A stretch of DNA of 7,196 nucleotides, taken from assembly GCA_937923265.1 (NCBI GenBank), contig CALAJY010000048.1:1-7196 (forward strand), written 5' to 3'. The notes under the pieces are model-generated. The model worked only from the letters and a program-made list of their open reading frames with translations. It did no database searches and had not been told where the DNA came from. The position numbers were made by a program, and so were the translations under genes. The stretch comes from an uncultured Tissierellia bacterium (GTDB lineage Bacteria > Bacillota > Clostridia > Tissierellales > Peptoniphilaceae). Within the stretch, counting starts at the first letter, position 1; the number at the start of each line of letters is the position of its first letter. Shown here in pieces: positions 1 through 6,141 of this stretch.

Positions 1-324
1 GTTTCCCAGGGTGGGGATCCCCTGGGAAAGTGCAAAAACCGGGGTTTCCCAGGGGCAGGGTCCCCTGGGAAAGTGCGAAAAAGAGGATTTCCCAGGGGTG
101 GGGTTCCCTGGGAAAGTGCAAAAAACGGGGTTTCCCAGGGGCAGGGTCCCCTGGGACAGTGCAAAAACCGGGGTTTCCCTGGGAAAGTGCAAAAACCCAG
201 GGGATTCCCCTGGCAATCCGGCGAATCTGGGCTAATAACCGGGGGAAATCCCCTGGCAATCCGGAGAATCCAAGCTAATACCGGGGTTTCCCCTGGGCAG
301 GTTCCCCTGAGAAACCTAAAAAGG
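1..324 (+). repeat. Left array of 43-bp tandem palindromic repeats
   Basis: Units starting near 1, 44, 87 and 130 are each 43 bp. They share a hairpin core of TTTCCCAGGGG, a 5-7 nt variable loop, then CCCCTGGGAAA, followed by GTGCRAAAAA and a G-rich link. A shortened unit begins near 173. Two diverged units follow, carrying CCCCTGGCAATCCGG at 207 and 250, again exactly 43 bp apart, and a degenerate unit begins near 287. Weak open frames cross the array in several registers because 43 is not a multiple of 3, so coding is unlikely. Read on the minus strand, each hairpin is followed by CCCCG and a short T run, which resembles a weak intrinsic terminator. The array probably continues beyond the left edge of the window. 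Confidence 0.92.
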
Positions 325-358
325 GGGAATATCCCGGGGATTCCCCCGGGATATTCCC
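318..358 (-). terminator. Intrinsic terminator of the aac-alaX-pncA cluster
   Basis: A perfect inverted repeat has 15-nt arms at 325-339 and 344-358 (GGGAATATCCCGGGG on either strand) around a 4-nt loop. On the minus strand it is followed by CC and five T residues (A318-322 on the plus strand). It lies 23 bp after the stop codon of the nicotinamidase gene, which is the expected place for a Rho-independent terminator. The GC-rich stem and T tract make the call strong. It borders the repeat array and is similar in base composition, so it may derive from a repeat unit. Confidence 0.9.
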
Positions 359-381
359 TCTCCTTTGCTAAAAGCACCCTG

Positions 382-954
382 TTACACGGATTCTACGATG
401 GGAATTCCTTTTTCGCGTAAATCGGTCAAATTCTTTTCATGATCCTGTTGATTCACATAGCCCACACCGGGGAGATAAAGGGAGACCGAGAGCCCTTGGT
501 CATGGAGACCGAGCAGTGTTTCGCGTACGCAATACTCACTGGCCAGGCCCGCCACGAGGATTCCTCCTCGCACGACATCCTCCAGTCTCTTTTCTTCCGC
601 ATTTTCTGCCAGGCATGCCGAATACTCTTCATGAGCATCGTCTCTTCCTTTTTTAAAGAGAGTGCTCTCATTGGGTCGGTAGGCTTCGTTGGGCAGGTCA
701 TAAAATTTGGAATAGAGGGCGGCCCCTTCCGTGCCGGCAACACAATGAACCGGCCAAATTCCTCCATTGCATTGAAAACTGCCATTCGTCTTCGAATGCC
801 AATCTGCTGAATAAACCACCCGGAGTCCCGGCGTTTTTTGGAGAAATGAGACCAGATTCTCCATCGCCTCTTTCGCATTCTGACAGGCTAATGATCCGGA
901 AATAAAATCATTCTGTGCATCCACAACCACCAAGGTTCGTTCCTTGTCTCCCAT
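382..954 (-). CDS. pncA: Nicotinamidase (isochorismatase-like cysteine hydrolase family)
   Basis: This 190-aa cytosolic enzyme is predicted to hydrolyse nicotinamide to nicotinate and ammonia in NAD salvage. The N-terminus has the family strand VVVDAQNDF with catalytic Asp12. FKKGRD supplies the catalytic Lys102. ASEYCVRET carries the nucleophile Cys142, preceded by the usual cis-peptide region. Metal-site residues Asp51 and His53 (ADWHS) and His70 (WPVHCV) are present, but the position normally held by the remaining histidine, just before the SF pair, is Asn57. Length is normal for PncA. The ATG start is supported by AGGAGG about 9 nt upstream. Only 22 bp separate it from the upstream alaX-like gene, which indicates co-transcription. 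Another amidase of the same superfamily is possible, but the DWH and WPVHCV motifs favour nicotinamidase. Confidence 0.88.
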   Translation of the reverse strand: MGDKERTLVVVDAQNDFISGSLACQNAKEAMENLVSFLQKTPGLRVVYSADWHSKTNGSFQCNGGIWPVHCVAGTEGAALYSKFYDLPNEAYRPNESTLFKKGRDDAHEEYSACLAENAEEKRLEDVVRGGILVAGLASEYCVRETLLGLHDQGLSVSLYLPGVGYVNQQDHEKNLTDLREKGIPIVESV

Positions 955-976
955 GATCCTCTTCCTCCTGTTTTTC

Positions 977-2086
977 CTATTGAAGTTGCTCTAATAGAGG
1001 CTTTAGGTCCTCGAAAGGCAGGGCAGATTGGCCGTTCACCACTTGGGGAGAACCGCCTCCCTTAATCTGCGCTTGGTCACGAACCCGGTTCATCCAATCT
1101 CGTGCCTTCCCCTCGGCGGAGGCAACGACGAGGGAACATCCTCCCTCATTTTCTGTGAGAAGAATCTTGGATACTTTGTGTTCCAGGGCCAATTTCTGTC
1201 CGAGCTGGCGGAGAAGCCCCCCATCATGGTTGGGCAGGTTAAGAAGGAAGTCCTGCTCCTGTGCCAGACGGTTGGCCTCCTCCTGTGCCAACTTCCCTTC
1301 CAGATCTTTTATATGATCCTTTTGTTCCCGTTCATTCGTCATCAGGGCCTGCACCCGTTCCGCCAGCTGCTTTTCGTTCACTTTTAACAGGGTTTCCAGC
1401 TGCCGGAGCTTCTTTTCTTTCTCCTCAAGGGCACGGGCGACGGTGGGACCGATGGCAAGATGAACCCGCATTCCACGGGATGTTTTCTCGGAACCCAAGA
1501 TCACGCAGGCGCCAATCTCTCCGGTACGATGCACATGTGGCGTTCCACAGGGTTGTTCATCCAAGTCTCCAAATTTCACCAGACGAACCCATTCCAGATC
1601 CCGGTAGTCCGGGTTTGGATACTCTTTCCCGGGAACATAGCGAAATTCCACCGGAACATCCGCTAAGATAGCTTCATGGATGTAGGATTGCAGGTTCTCA
1701 AGCTCCTCTTGCGAAATCTTCTTATTGAGCTCGAACCATTGATCTCCCTCTGTGACATTCACCGAGAGGAGTTCCGTATCGGTTCCCCGATAGTAACCGT
1801 CAAAAAGATGGAGACAGCTCTGCGCCGTGGTGTTGGTCAAACGAGTGTCCGGGTCCACTTCCATGTGAATCGGGTTTTCAAGCTGTCCTTCCACTCGATG
1901 CCAGAGGCGGTCCCCTTCCCAGAAGAGCTCTTTGACGGCAAGGCCATTAATGGTGCCCTCATCCGCGGGCATGCCTCCCTTTTCTCCCCAAAAAACGGTA
2001 TCCGCAAAGGAATAGGCTCCGTCTTTCTCTTCCACAATCTCCGTGTCCAAGGAGAGTCTCCAAAAATCATCATATTGATCTCGCAT
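977..2086 (-). CDS. AlaX-like alanyl-tRNA editing protein with C-terminal DHHA1 domain
   Basis: This 369-aa protein resembles the free-standing editing half of alanyl-tRNA synthetase. The family removes serine or glycine wrongly attached to tRNA(Ala). Residues about 1-75 form the beta-rich N-terminal part with a GGMPADEGTI segment, where GGGQP is typical. Residues about 80-220 are the editing core: the usual HxxxH zinc motif reads QSCLH (Gln89 to His93), while the second half, CGTPH with Cys180 and His184 followed by RTGEIG, is intact. Residues about 219-280 are a charged coiled coil. Residues about 285-369 match DHHA1 and include the GGGSPQ loop. Length is typical of the long AlaX type. The ATG start follows GGAGGAGG by about 5 nt. 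One zinc ligand is replaced and the GGGQ segment altered, so activity may be weakened or changed. Confidence 0.85.
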   Translation of the reverse strand: MRDQYDDFWRLSLDTEIVEEKDGAYSFADTVFWGEKGGMPADEGTINGLAVKELFWEGDRLWHRVEGQLENPIHMEVDPDTRLTNTTAQSCLHLFDGYYRGTDTELLSVNVTEGDQWFELNKKISQEELENLQSYIHEAILADVPVEFRYVPGKEYPNPDYRDLEWVRLVKFGDLDEQPCGTPHVHRTGEIGACVILGSEKTSRGMRVHLAIGPTVARALEEKEKKLRQLETLLKVNEKQLAERVQALMTNEREQKDHIKDLEGKLAQEEANRLAQEQDFLLNLPNHDGGLLRQLGQKLALEHKVSKILLTENEGGCSLVVASAEGKARDWMNRVRDQAQIKGGGSPQVVNGQSALPFEDLKPLLEQLQ

Positions 2087-2113
2087 CGTTACCTCCTCCG
2101 TCAGCGTTTCAAA

Positions 2114-2119
2114 ATTATA
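2114..2119 (-). promoter_or_regulatory. Possible -10 element upstream of the alaX-like gene
   Basis: The 45-bp gap between the acetyltransferase stop and the alaX-like start is AT-rich and contains an exact TATAAT on the minus strand. No good -35 hexamer is found 16-18 nt upstream, and the site could be a chance match in AT-rich DNA. It could allow internal transcription of alaX-pncA apart from the acetyltransferase. Confidence 0.3.
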
Positions 2120-2131
2120 TTCCTTATTTTA

Positions 2132-2581
2132 TCATATGCTCTTCACAAAGCAGATAAGCCGATTTGCCTCCCGGAAGCCCACCGCCAAGTGAAATTGCAA
2201 GCTCTCTTGATTTTCCAGCAGACAATCGCTGGCGAACTCATGAACCCCTTGTTCGCATGCCCAATTTTGGCAGGCCAAAACGAGAGCCCGCCCTATTCCC
2301 TGCTGACGGCACTCGCTTTCCACAAAGATTCCTTCCAGGTAGGCAACCGGTGACGATTCCGTCCCCTCCACATAATCATGGCGGAGTTGAACCTGGGCGA
2401 AGGCACATGCCACGCCTTCTCTCCTACAGAGAAAGAGAGCAACCTCCGGACATGCCATCATCTCCTCAAATTCCTCTTTGAGCTCCGAAACAGGCGCATC
2501 CGGCCACAGCCTGTGAGCCAATATCGCAAGGTCCCTGAGATCTTCCTTCCCTGCCCAATAAATCCGTCCTTCTTCCCGCAT
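2132..2581 (-). CDS. Aminoglycoside 6'-N-acetyltransferase, AAC(6')-I type (GNAT fold)
   Basis: This 149-aa GNAT acetyltransferase is predicted to transfer acetyl from acetyl-CoA to the 6'-amino group of aminoglycosides. The order of motifs matches known short AAC(6') enzymes: an N-terminal LWPDAP segment, then AFAQVQLRHDYVEG, ESSPVAYLEGIFV, the acetyl-CoA pyrophosphate loop RQQGIGRAL (Q/RxxGxG/A), and the tail EFASDC, then HLAVGF. The ESSPVAYLEGI block in particular is shared with AAC(6')-Ic-like proteins as I recall them. Length is right for the family. The ATG start follows GAGGTG by about 5 nt. It is the first gene of a three-gene minus-strand run. Intrinsic chromosomal AAC(6') enzymes occur in several genera, so resistance in the host is predicted but not shown. 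Confidence 0.83.
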   Translation of the reverse strand: MREEGRIYWAGKEDLRDLAILAHRLWPDAPVSELKEEFEEMMACPEVALFLCRREGVACAFAQVQLRHDYVEGTESSPVAYLEGIFVESECRQQGIGRALVLACQNWACEQGVHEFASDCLLENQESLQFHLAVGFREANRLICFVKSI

Positions 2582-2661
2582 CCTTTCACCTCATCCCTGC
2601 GACTGCAAGATTCTCCTTCTTGACATCTTCCCCAAAAATGACCTTATTAAGCAAAAACAGC

Positions 2662-2707
2662 AAAAAAAAAGAGCGTCCCGGAACGGAAATCCTCCATGCC
2701 GACGGGA
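2662..2707 (-). terminator. Candidate terminator B after the lipase gene
   Basis: On the minus strand TCCCG (2703-2707) and CGGGA (2676-2680) can pair around a loop that contains a further small GG/CC pairing. Nine T residues follow shortly after (A2662-2670 on the plus strand). The nearby AGCGT and ACGCT pair at 2735-2739 and 2672-2676 could extend the structure. The stem is imperfect but the long T tract is striking. It lies between the toxin cluster and the acetyltransferase cluster. Confidence 0.45.
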
Positions 2708-2739
2708 ATCCCAGAGGAAGCAAAAACGGCCGAAACGCT

Positions 2740-2760
2740 AAAAACTATCGACCGTTCGAT
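2740..2760 (-). terminator. Candidate terminator A after the lipase gene
   Basis: On the minus strand a 5-bp stem ATCGA / TCGAT with a 4-nt loop (2747-2760) is followed by AG and five T residues. It begins 17 bp after the lipase stop codon. The stem is short, so it may act only together with the next hairpin downstream. Confidence 0.4.
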
Positions 2761-2777
2761 TTCGCAAGGGATTGCTA

Positions 2778-4277
2778 TCATAGCTGAAAGGAATTCACCA
2801 GTTTTTGATAGCGAAAACGGATTTCTTGCACCTCTGCGTTCCAACCCTCTATCTTTCTTGCATAGGCCTCATCAATGGAGTGGACCTCATCAAAAATCCG
2901 TTCAATTTCTCTTGCACTCATCTCTTGCATGTCAATAAGCTTTCGATGATACTCCCCTACTTTTTCCTGGTCATGGGGGTAATCCAATCCGCCCAAGAGA
3001 TCCTGTACGCGATACCAGAGATCCCAACGGTCCACTTGATAGAATTCTTCTTCCTCGACTTCCTTCACAAGAGCAAGCAACTTTTCTTTGGCTGCTTCGG
3101 AAAAGTCCCGCAAGGCATCTGTGTAGGGGGCCGTGGGCACCGACATGATATCGCTGATAGACTCCGATCCGAAGATACTCGTCAGATCACCTATATCGAA
3201 TATAGACTCATTCCACCCTTTTGACCGAAAGTATCCTTTTAACAAAGAGATAAGATGTCGTTTAAAGTCTTTGGGCATCGGCCCCTCAAACTTATAATGA
3301 GGATCCGTGATAAGCTTGTCTATCAGCGTCCCCACAAAGTATTCCAGGTCCTCTTCTTCCATGTAATGGTTGAGATAGGTGAGAAGATCTTGGACATCCG
3401 CCAATATGGCGTTTTGTTTCCCTCGATTTCCCAGTTCAAGCCCGTTTTCCCCTTCCCGGAACATCGCGTAGGGAGAGTGCCGACTTAAAAAGAGATGCTT
3501 CAATTCACTTACGATCTTGGGAATATTCCATAAGTCCTTTGCATCCTGTGCAGACAGGGACGAATCGATATATATTGTCTCTCCGGCAATGGGATAGAGA
3601 AGGATGTTCACAAAATCCGCCTCATTGACATAGTTGCTTATCTTCCCCTTGTTCCTGTCGATTTCCAATGCGTATTTATTGAGAAAACCGATTCCCATTC
3701 CCTGTCCGTCGAACGAATAGACATGGGAAATCAAATCACCGCGTAATACCCCCACATACATGGCCTTGTTGCCGCCTTTGGAATGTCCCGTCACAACGAC
3801 TTTTCGGGGATGCCCTTGATCATCAACGCCAAATCGTTCCTTCATCTTATCAAAATACTCGACGGCGTCTAATTGCTGCTTCGTATCGGTCATTCCCGCA
3901 GAGGCACCATTCCCGTTATCCCGCCATTCCATGCTGCCTCCCGTTCCTTTATAGAGGACCAGCAAATTGTCTTCATAAATCAAGGCTGTTTTTACTACCG
4001 TTTCGTCTTTCGACCGGCTAATCGAGGAAGTGTCTATATTTCTAACTTGTATCTTATTGAAAACCTCAGGATGTTCTCGAATGGAATCAATCACCTTGGC
4101 AAACTCCCCCCGCTTCATCTCTCCTGGTAGCTTGCTATCATCGAATTTACTCCAGTCATAATTTATTGCCCACTGAAAAACACTGTTGTTAGGATGCAAT
4201 TGAAAATACTTTACATAACTTAAATCGTAGACAATACAATTTAAGACCAGTAATTGGGGTTTTGTTAATTCTGCCAT
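2778..4277 (-). CDS. TslA-like T7SSb lipase toxin (Mbeg1/DUF2974-type alpha/beta hydrolase with helical C-terminus)
   Basis: The 499-aa protein has no signal peptide. Residues about 90-270 form an alpha/beta-hydrolase core: YKGTGG near 109-114 as the probable oxyanion strand, the nucleophile elbow GHSKGG with Ser166, the YSFDGQGMG segment near 187-195, a candidate acid Asp222 in NEADFVN, and candidate His267 in RHSPYAM. The GHSKGGN and FDGQG pattern is typical of DUF2974/Mbeg1 lipases. Residues about 385-499 are mostly charged amphipathic helix, with two long helical stretches at about 390-410 and 435-495. Catalytic domain first and helical domain last matches S. aureus TslA, a T7-exported phospholipase A. 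Its start follows GGGAGG by about 5 nt and lies 9 bp after the lipoprotein stop, indicating co-transcription. Lipase fold is confident; export by T7SSb and toxicity are inferred from architecture and neighbours. Confidence 0.82.
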   Translation of the reverse strand: MAELTKPQLLVLNCIVYDLSYVKYFQLHPNNSVFQWAINYDWSKFDDSKLPGEMKRGEFAKVIDSIREHPEVFNKIQVRNIDTSSISRSKDETVVKTALIYEDNLLVLYKGTGGSMEWRDNGNGASAGMTDTKQQLDAVEYFDKMKERFGVDDQGHPRKVVVTGHSKGGNKAMYVGVLRGDLISHVYSFDGQGMGIGFLNKYALEIDRNKGKISNYVNEADFVNILLYPIAGETIYIDSSLSAQDAKDLWNIPKIVSELKHLFLSRHSPYAMFREGENGLELGNRGKQNAILADVQDLLTYLNHYMEEEDLEYFVGTLIDKLITDPHYKFEGPMPKDFKRHLISLLKGYFRSKGWNESIFDIGDLTSIFGSESISDIMSVPTAPYTDALRDFSEAAKEKLLALVKEVEEEEFYQVDRWDLWYRVQDLLGGLDYPHDQEKVGEYHRKLIDMQEMSAREIERIFDEVHSIDEAYARKIEGWNAEVQEIRFRYQKLVNSFQL

Positions 4278-4286
4278 CTTTCCTCC

Positions 4287-5042
4287 CTATTTCGTGTCTT
4301 CCTGGTTTTGATCTTTAAGTTTTCCCCAGCCGAATTCGACCACATACTTTTGCCCAACATCCGGGAAAGCGCTTTTGTTTTTTATGGAATCATAAGGATC
4401 ATTCACCACATGCTCCTCAAACCCCTCCGGGGTATATCCGGTAAAGCGCACCCTGCCATTCACAATGAGCTTACTCAGCTCGTTTTTAATCTGCTCCACC
4501 GTCTCCATCTTTAACTCTTTCTTGTCGGGAATCGGCAGAAATACACGGACTCCTATTTCTCCATTTTTATTGGCGTATTTCTGAAATTCTGAGAACGCCA
4601 TCGATGGGCGAAACTCATCCGGTGTAATTCCATGTAAGAGCATCCCCGAATCTACCACGGATTTGGGAAAGTACTTTTGAACGATTTCTTTAGCCCGCTT
4701 CTGGTAGCGCTTACCCATGACGTACTCCACATAATCGTCATGAATCTCCCCGTGATTGTGAGAAACTTGAAAATGGTCCTTGGGATTCCCTCCCTTAGGA
4801 TAAAGAAAAAGATAATCAATATAGCCGGTGTACCAGCTGCTGCTTGCCATGGACTGCAAATCAAACTCCTCTCCGTATTTGTCTTCCACCGCCTTAATCA
4901 CCTTTTCTTTCACCTCATCCCGCGTATACTTCTCACTCTCTTTGATACTTTGTTCCTCATGGTCTAGATTCATGGCTTGACATCCCCCAATCAGCAATGC
5001 TGCAACGGCAAGAAAAGCAATTTTCGCCGATTTCTGTTTCAT
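4287..5042 (-). CDS. TilA-like immunity lipoprotein (intact copy)
   Basis: This 251-aa protein has a Lys-rich N-terminus, a hydrophobic stretch FLAVAALLIGG and a lipobox ending in Cys20, so it is a predicted lipoprotein on the outer face of the membrane. The mature part is hydrophilic, with YTRDEVKEKV, a SSSWYTGYIDY block, HNHGEIHDDY, and a conserved TGYTPEGFEEHV segment. No catalytic motif is seen. I chose the ATG at 5042, not the in-frame ATG at 5132: it sits directly before the signal peptide, it has AAGGAGG about 11 nt upstream, and the 30 extra codons lie over the 3' remains of the duplicate gene read in another frame. By position next to a TslA-like lipase it is likely the immunity protein, like TilA; membership in the DUF1672 family of TilA is possible but not evident by eye. 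Confidence 0.78.
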   Translation of the reverse strand: MKQKSAKIAFLAVAALLIGGCQAMNLDHEEQSIKESEKYTRDEVKEKVIKAVEDKYGEEFDLQSMASSSWYTGYIDYLFLYPKGGNPKDHFQVSHNHGEIHDDYVEYVMGKRYQKRAKEIVQKYFPKSVVDSGMLLHGITPDEFRPSMAFSEFQKYANKNGEIGVRVFLPIPDKKELKMETVEQIKNELSKLIVNGRVRFTGYTPEGFEEHVVNDPYDSIKNKSAFPDVGQKYVVEFGWGKLKDQNQEDTK

Positions 5043-5058
5043 CGCTCTCGTTTCCTCC

Positions 5059-5813
5059 TTACTTCGCATCTTCTCGGTTTTGATCTTCATATCTTCCCCA
5101 GCCGAATACGACCACATACTTTTACCCAACATCCGGGAAAGCGCTTTTGTTTTTTATGGAATCGTAGGGGTCATTCACCACATGCTCCTCAAACCCCTCC
5201 GGGGTATATCCGGTAAAGCTCACCTTGCCATTCACAATAAGCTTACTCAGCTCGTTTTTAATCTTCTTCACCGTCTCCATCTTTAACTCTTTCTTATCGG
5301 GAATCGGCAGAAATACTTGGACTCCTATTTCTCCATTTTTATTGGCGTATTTCTGAAACGCTGAGAATGCCATCGATGGGCGAAACTCGTCCGGAGTCAT
5401 TCCTCGAAAGAACATCCCCGAATCTACCACGGATTTGGGAAAGTATTTTTAACGATTTCTTTGGCTCGCTTCTGGTAGCGCTTTGCCATGACGTACTCCA
5501 CATAATTGTCATGAATCTTCCCGTGATTGTGAGATGCTCGAAAATGGTCCTTGGGATTTCCTCCCTTGGGATAGAGATAGAGATATTCGATATAGCCGGT
5601 GTACCAGCTGCTGCTTTCCATCGACTGCAAATCAAACTCCTCTCCGTATTTGTCTTCCACCGCCTTAATCACCTTTTCTTTCACCTCATCCCGCGTATAC
5701 TTCTCACTCTCTTTGATACTCCGTTCCCCATGGTCTAGACTCACGGCTTGACAGCTTCCCAATGTCAGAATTACCATGACGAGCAGTAAGAACTTAAAAG
5801 AAATTTTTTCCAT
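5059..5813 (-). pseudogene. Disrupted TilA-like lipoprotein gene (frameshift plus nonsense codon)
   Basis: The reading frame opens with an ATG at 5813 preceded by AAGGAG, and encodes a lipoprotein signal with lipobox TLGSC. It stays homologous to the downstream intact copy up to AKEIVK. There an A5 run (T5446-5450 on the plus strand), where six A would keep frame, shifts the frame and gives a stop near 5424. Homology resumes in another frame at VVDSGM and runs to FPDVG, where the CAA (Gln) of the intact copy is TAA at 5122-5124. Homology continues past it (KYVVVFGWG) to an ancestral stop at 5059-5061. Two separate lesions argue against a single sequencing error. A truncated 129-aa lipoprotein might still be made. 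It starts 10 bp after the preceding gene. Confidence 0.85.
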
Positions 5814-5823
5814 TGCGTTCTCC

Positions 5824-6120
5824 TTACTGCAATTTATCGGAAATCTCCTGCGCGATCCGTTGATCGGCTATGATGAAATCTTCTTTTATTTTGATGGCAT
5901 ACTGAAACATTTTGAAATAGGTTTCTTTATCGAAATTGCCAACTTGCTCGAGAGAGTGAAATAATTCTCCGGAAGCTTCTTCGCCAGACCCCCTACTTTT
6001 AGAGAATACATCCGTTGGAAAGGCTTGTAAGCAGCTCATTGCTTCTTGCAAGGCGCTTTCGATTTCCGCAGCAGACTTCGATAGTTTCTCCGGATTTACC
6101 TTAATCAGGCCATTTTCCAT
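5824..6120 (-). CDS. Small helical T7SSb partner protein (TlaA-like, WXG100/DUF3130-like)
   Basis: This 98-aa protein has no signal peptide. It looks like two helices around a central break: an N-terminal helix from about residue 10 to 33 (LSKSAAEIESALQEAMSCL), a Gly/Ser-rich bend at SKSRGSGEEASG (about 40-51), and a second helix to the end. The opening MENGLIKVNPEKL resembles small LXG/T7-associated proteins of the SACOL2603/DUF3130 kind. A clear WXG motif is absent. Next to a TslA-like lipase it is a good candidate for one of the two partners that bind the lipase C-terminal helices for export. AAGGAG lies about 13 nt before the ATG, and the gene begins 21 bp after the upstream small gene. 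Its stop codon TAA runs into the next gene's ribosome binding site. Confidence 0.7.
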   Translation of the reverse strand: MENGLIKVNPEKLSKSAAEIESALQEAMSCLQAFPTDVFSKSRGSGEEASGELFHSLEQVGNFDKETYFKMFQYAIKIKEDFIIADQRIAQEISDKLQ

Positions 6121-6141
6121 TTTCAGATTCTTGCTCCTTCC

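Larger units (their letters stand above)
4287..5813 (-). repeat. Tandem duplication of the immunity lipoprotein gene
   Basis: Two head-to-tail copies (5059-5813 and 4287-5042) are nearly identical over the mature coding region, for example across YTRDEVKEKVIKAVEDKYGE and TGYTPEGFEEHVV. They differ strongly only in the first 20 or so codons, which encode the signal peptides. The copies are separated by 16 bp containing the second copy's ribosome binding site. Such closely matched neighbours can recombine, delete or convert each other. Confidence 0.9.

Noticed and set aside
1..324. CRISPR array
   Set aside because: Units are near-identical end to end at a 43-bp period with no unique 30-40 bp spacers, and no cas gene is present. 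The variable part is only the 5-7 nt hairpin loop.
11..420. Proline/glycine-rich repeat proteins read through the left array
   Set aside because: The same kind of peptide appears in several overlapping frames because the 43-bp unit shifts frame each time. There is no ribosome binding site and the longest frame runs through the terminator hairpin.
1676..2353. 225-aa plus-strand open frame
   Set aside because: It is antisense to two well-supported genes (alaX-like and aac), lacks a ribosome binding site and shows no recognisable domain.
2606..2622. Inverted repeat CAAGA / TCTTG upstream of the acetyltransferase as an operator
   Set aside because: Arms of only 5 bp around a 7-nt spacer, no overlapping promoter could be found, and no regulator is encoded nearby, so chance is a sufficient explanation.
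2613..2646. Plus-strand TTGACA as a promoter
   Set aside because: The hexamer is exact, but no acceptable -10 lies 16-18 nt downstream and any transcript would run only antisense to the toxin cluster.
5043..5132. N-terminal extension of the intact lipoprotein from an upstream ATG
   Set aside because: These codons are the 3' end of the duplicate gene read in another frame, and the signal peptide begins at the ATG at 5042, which has its own AAGGAGG.
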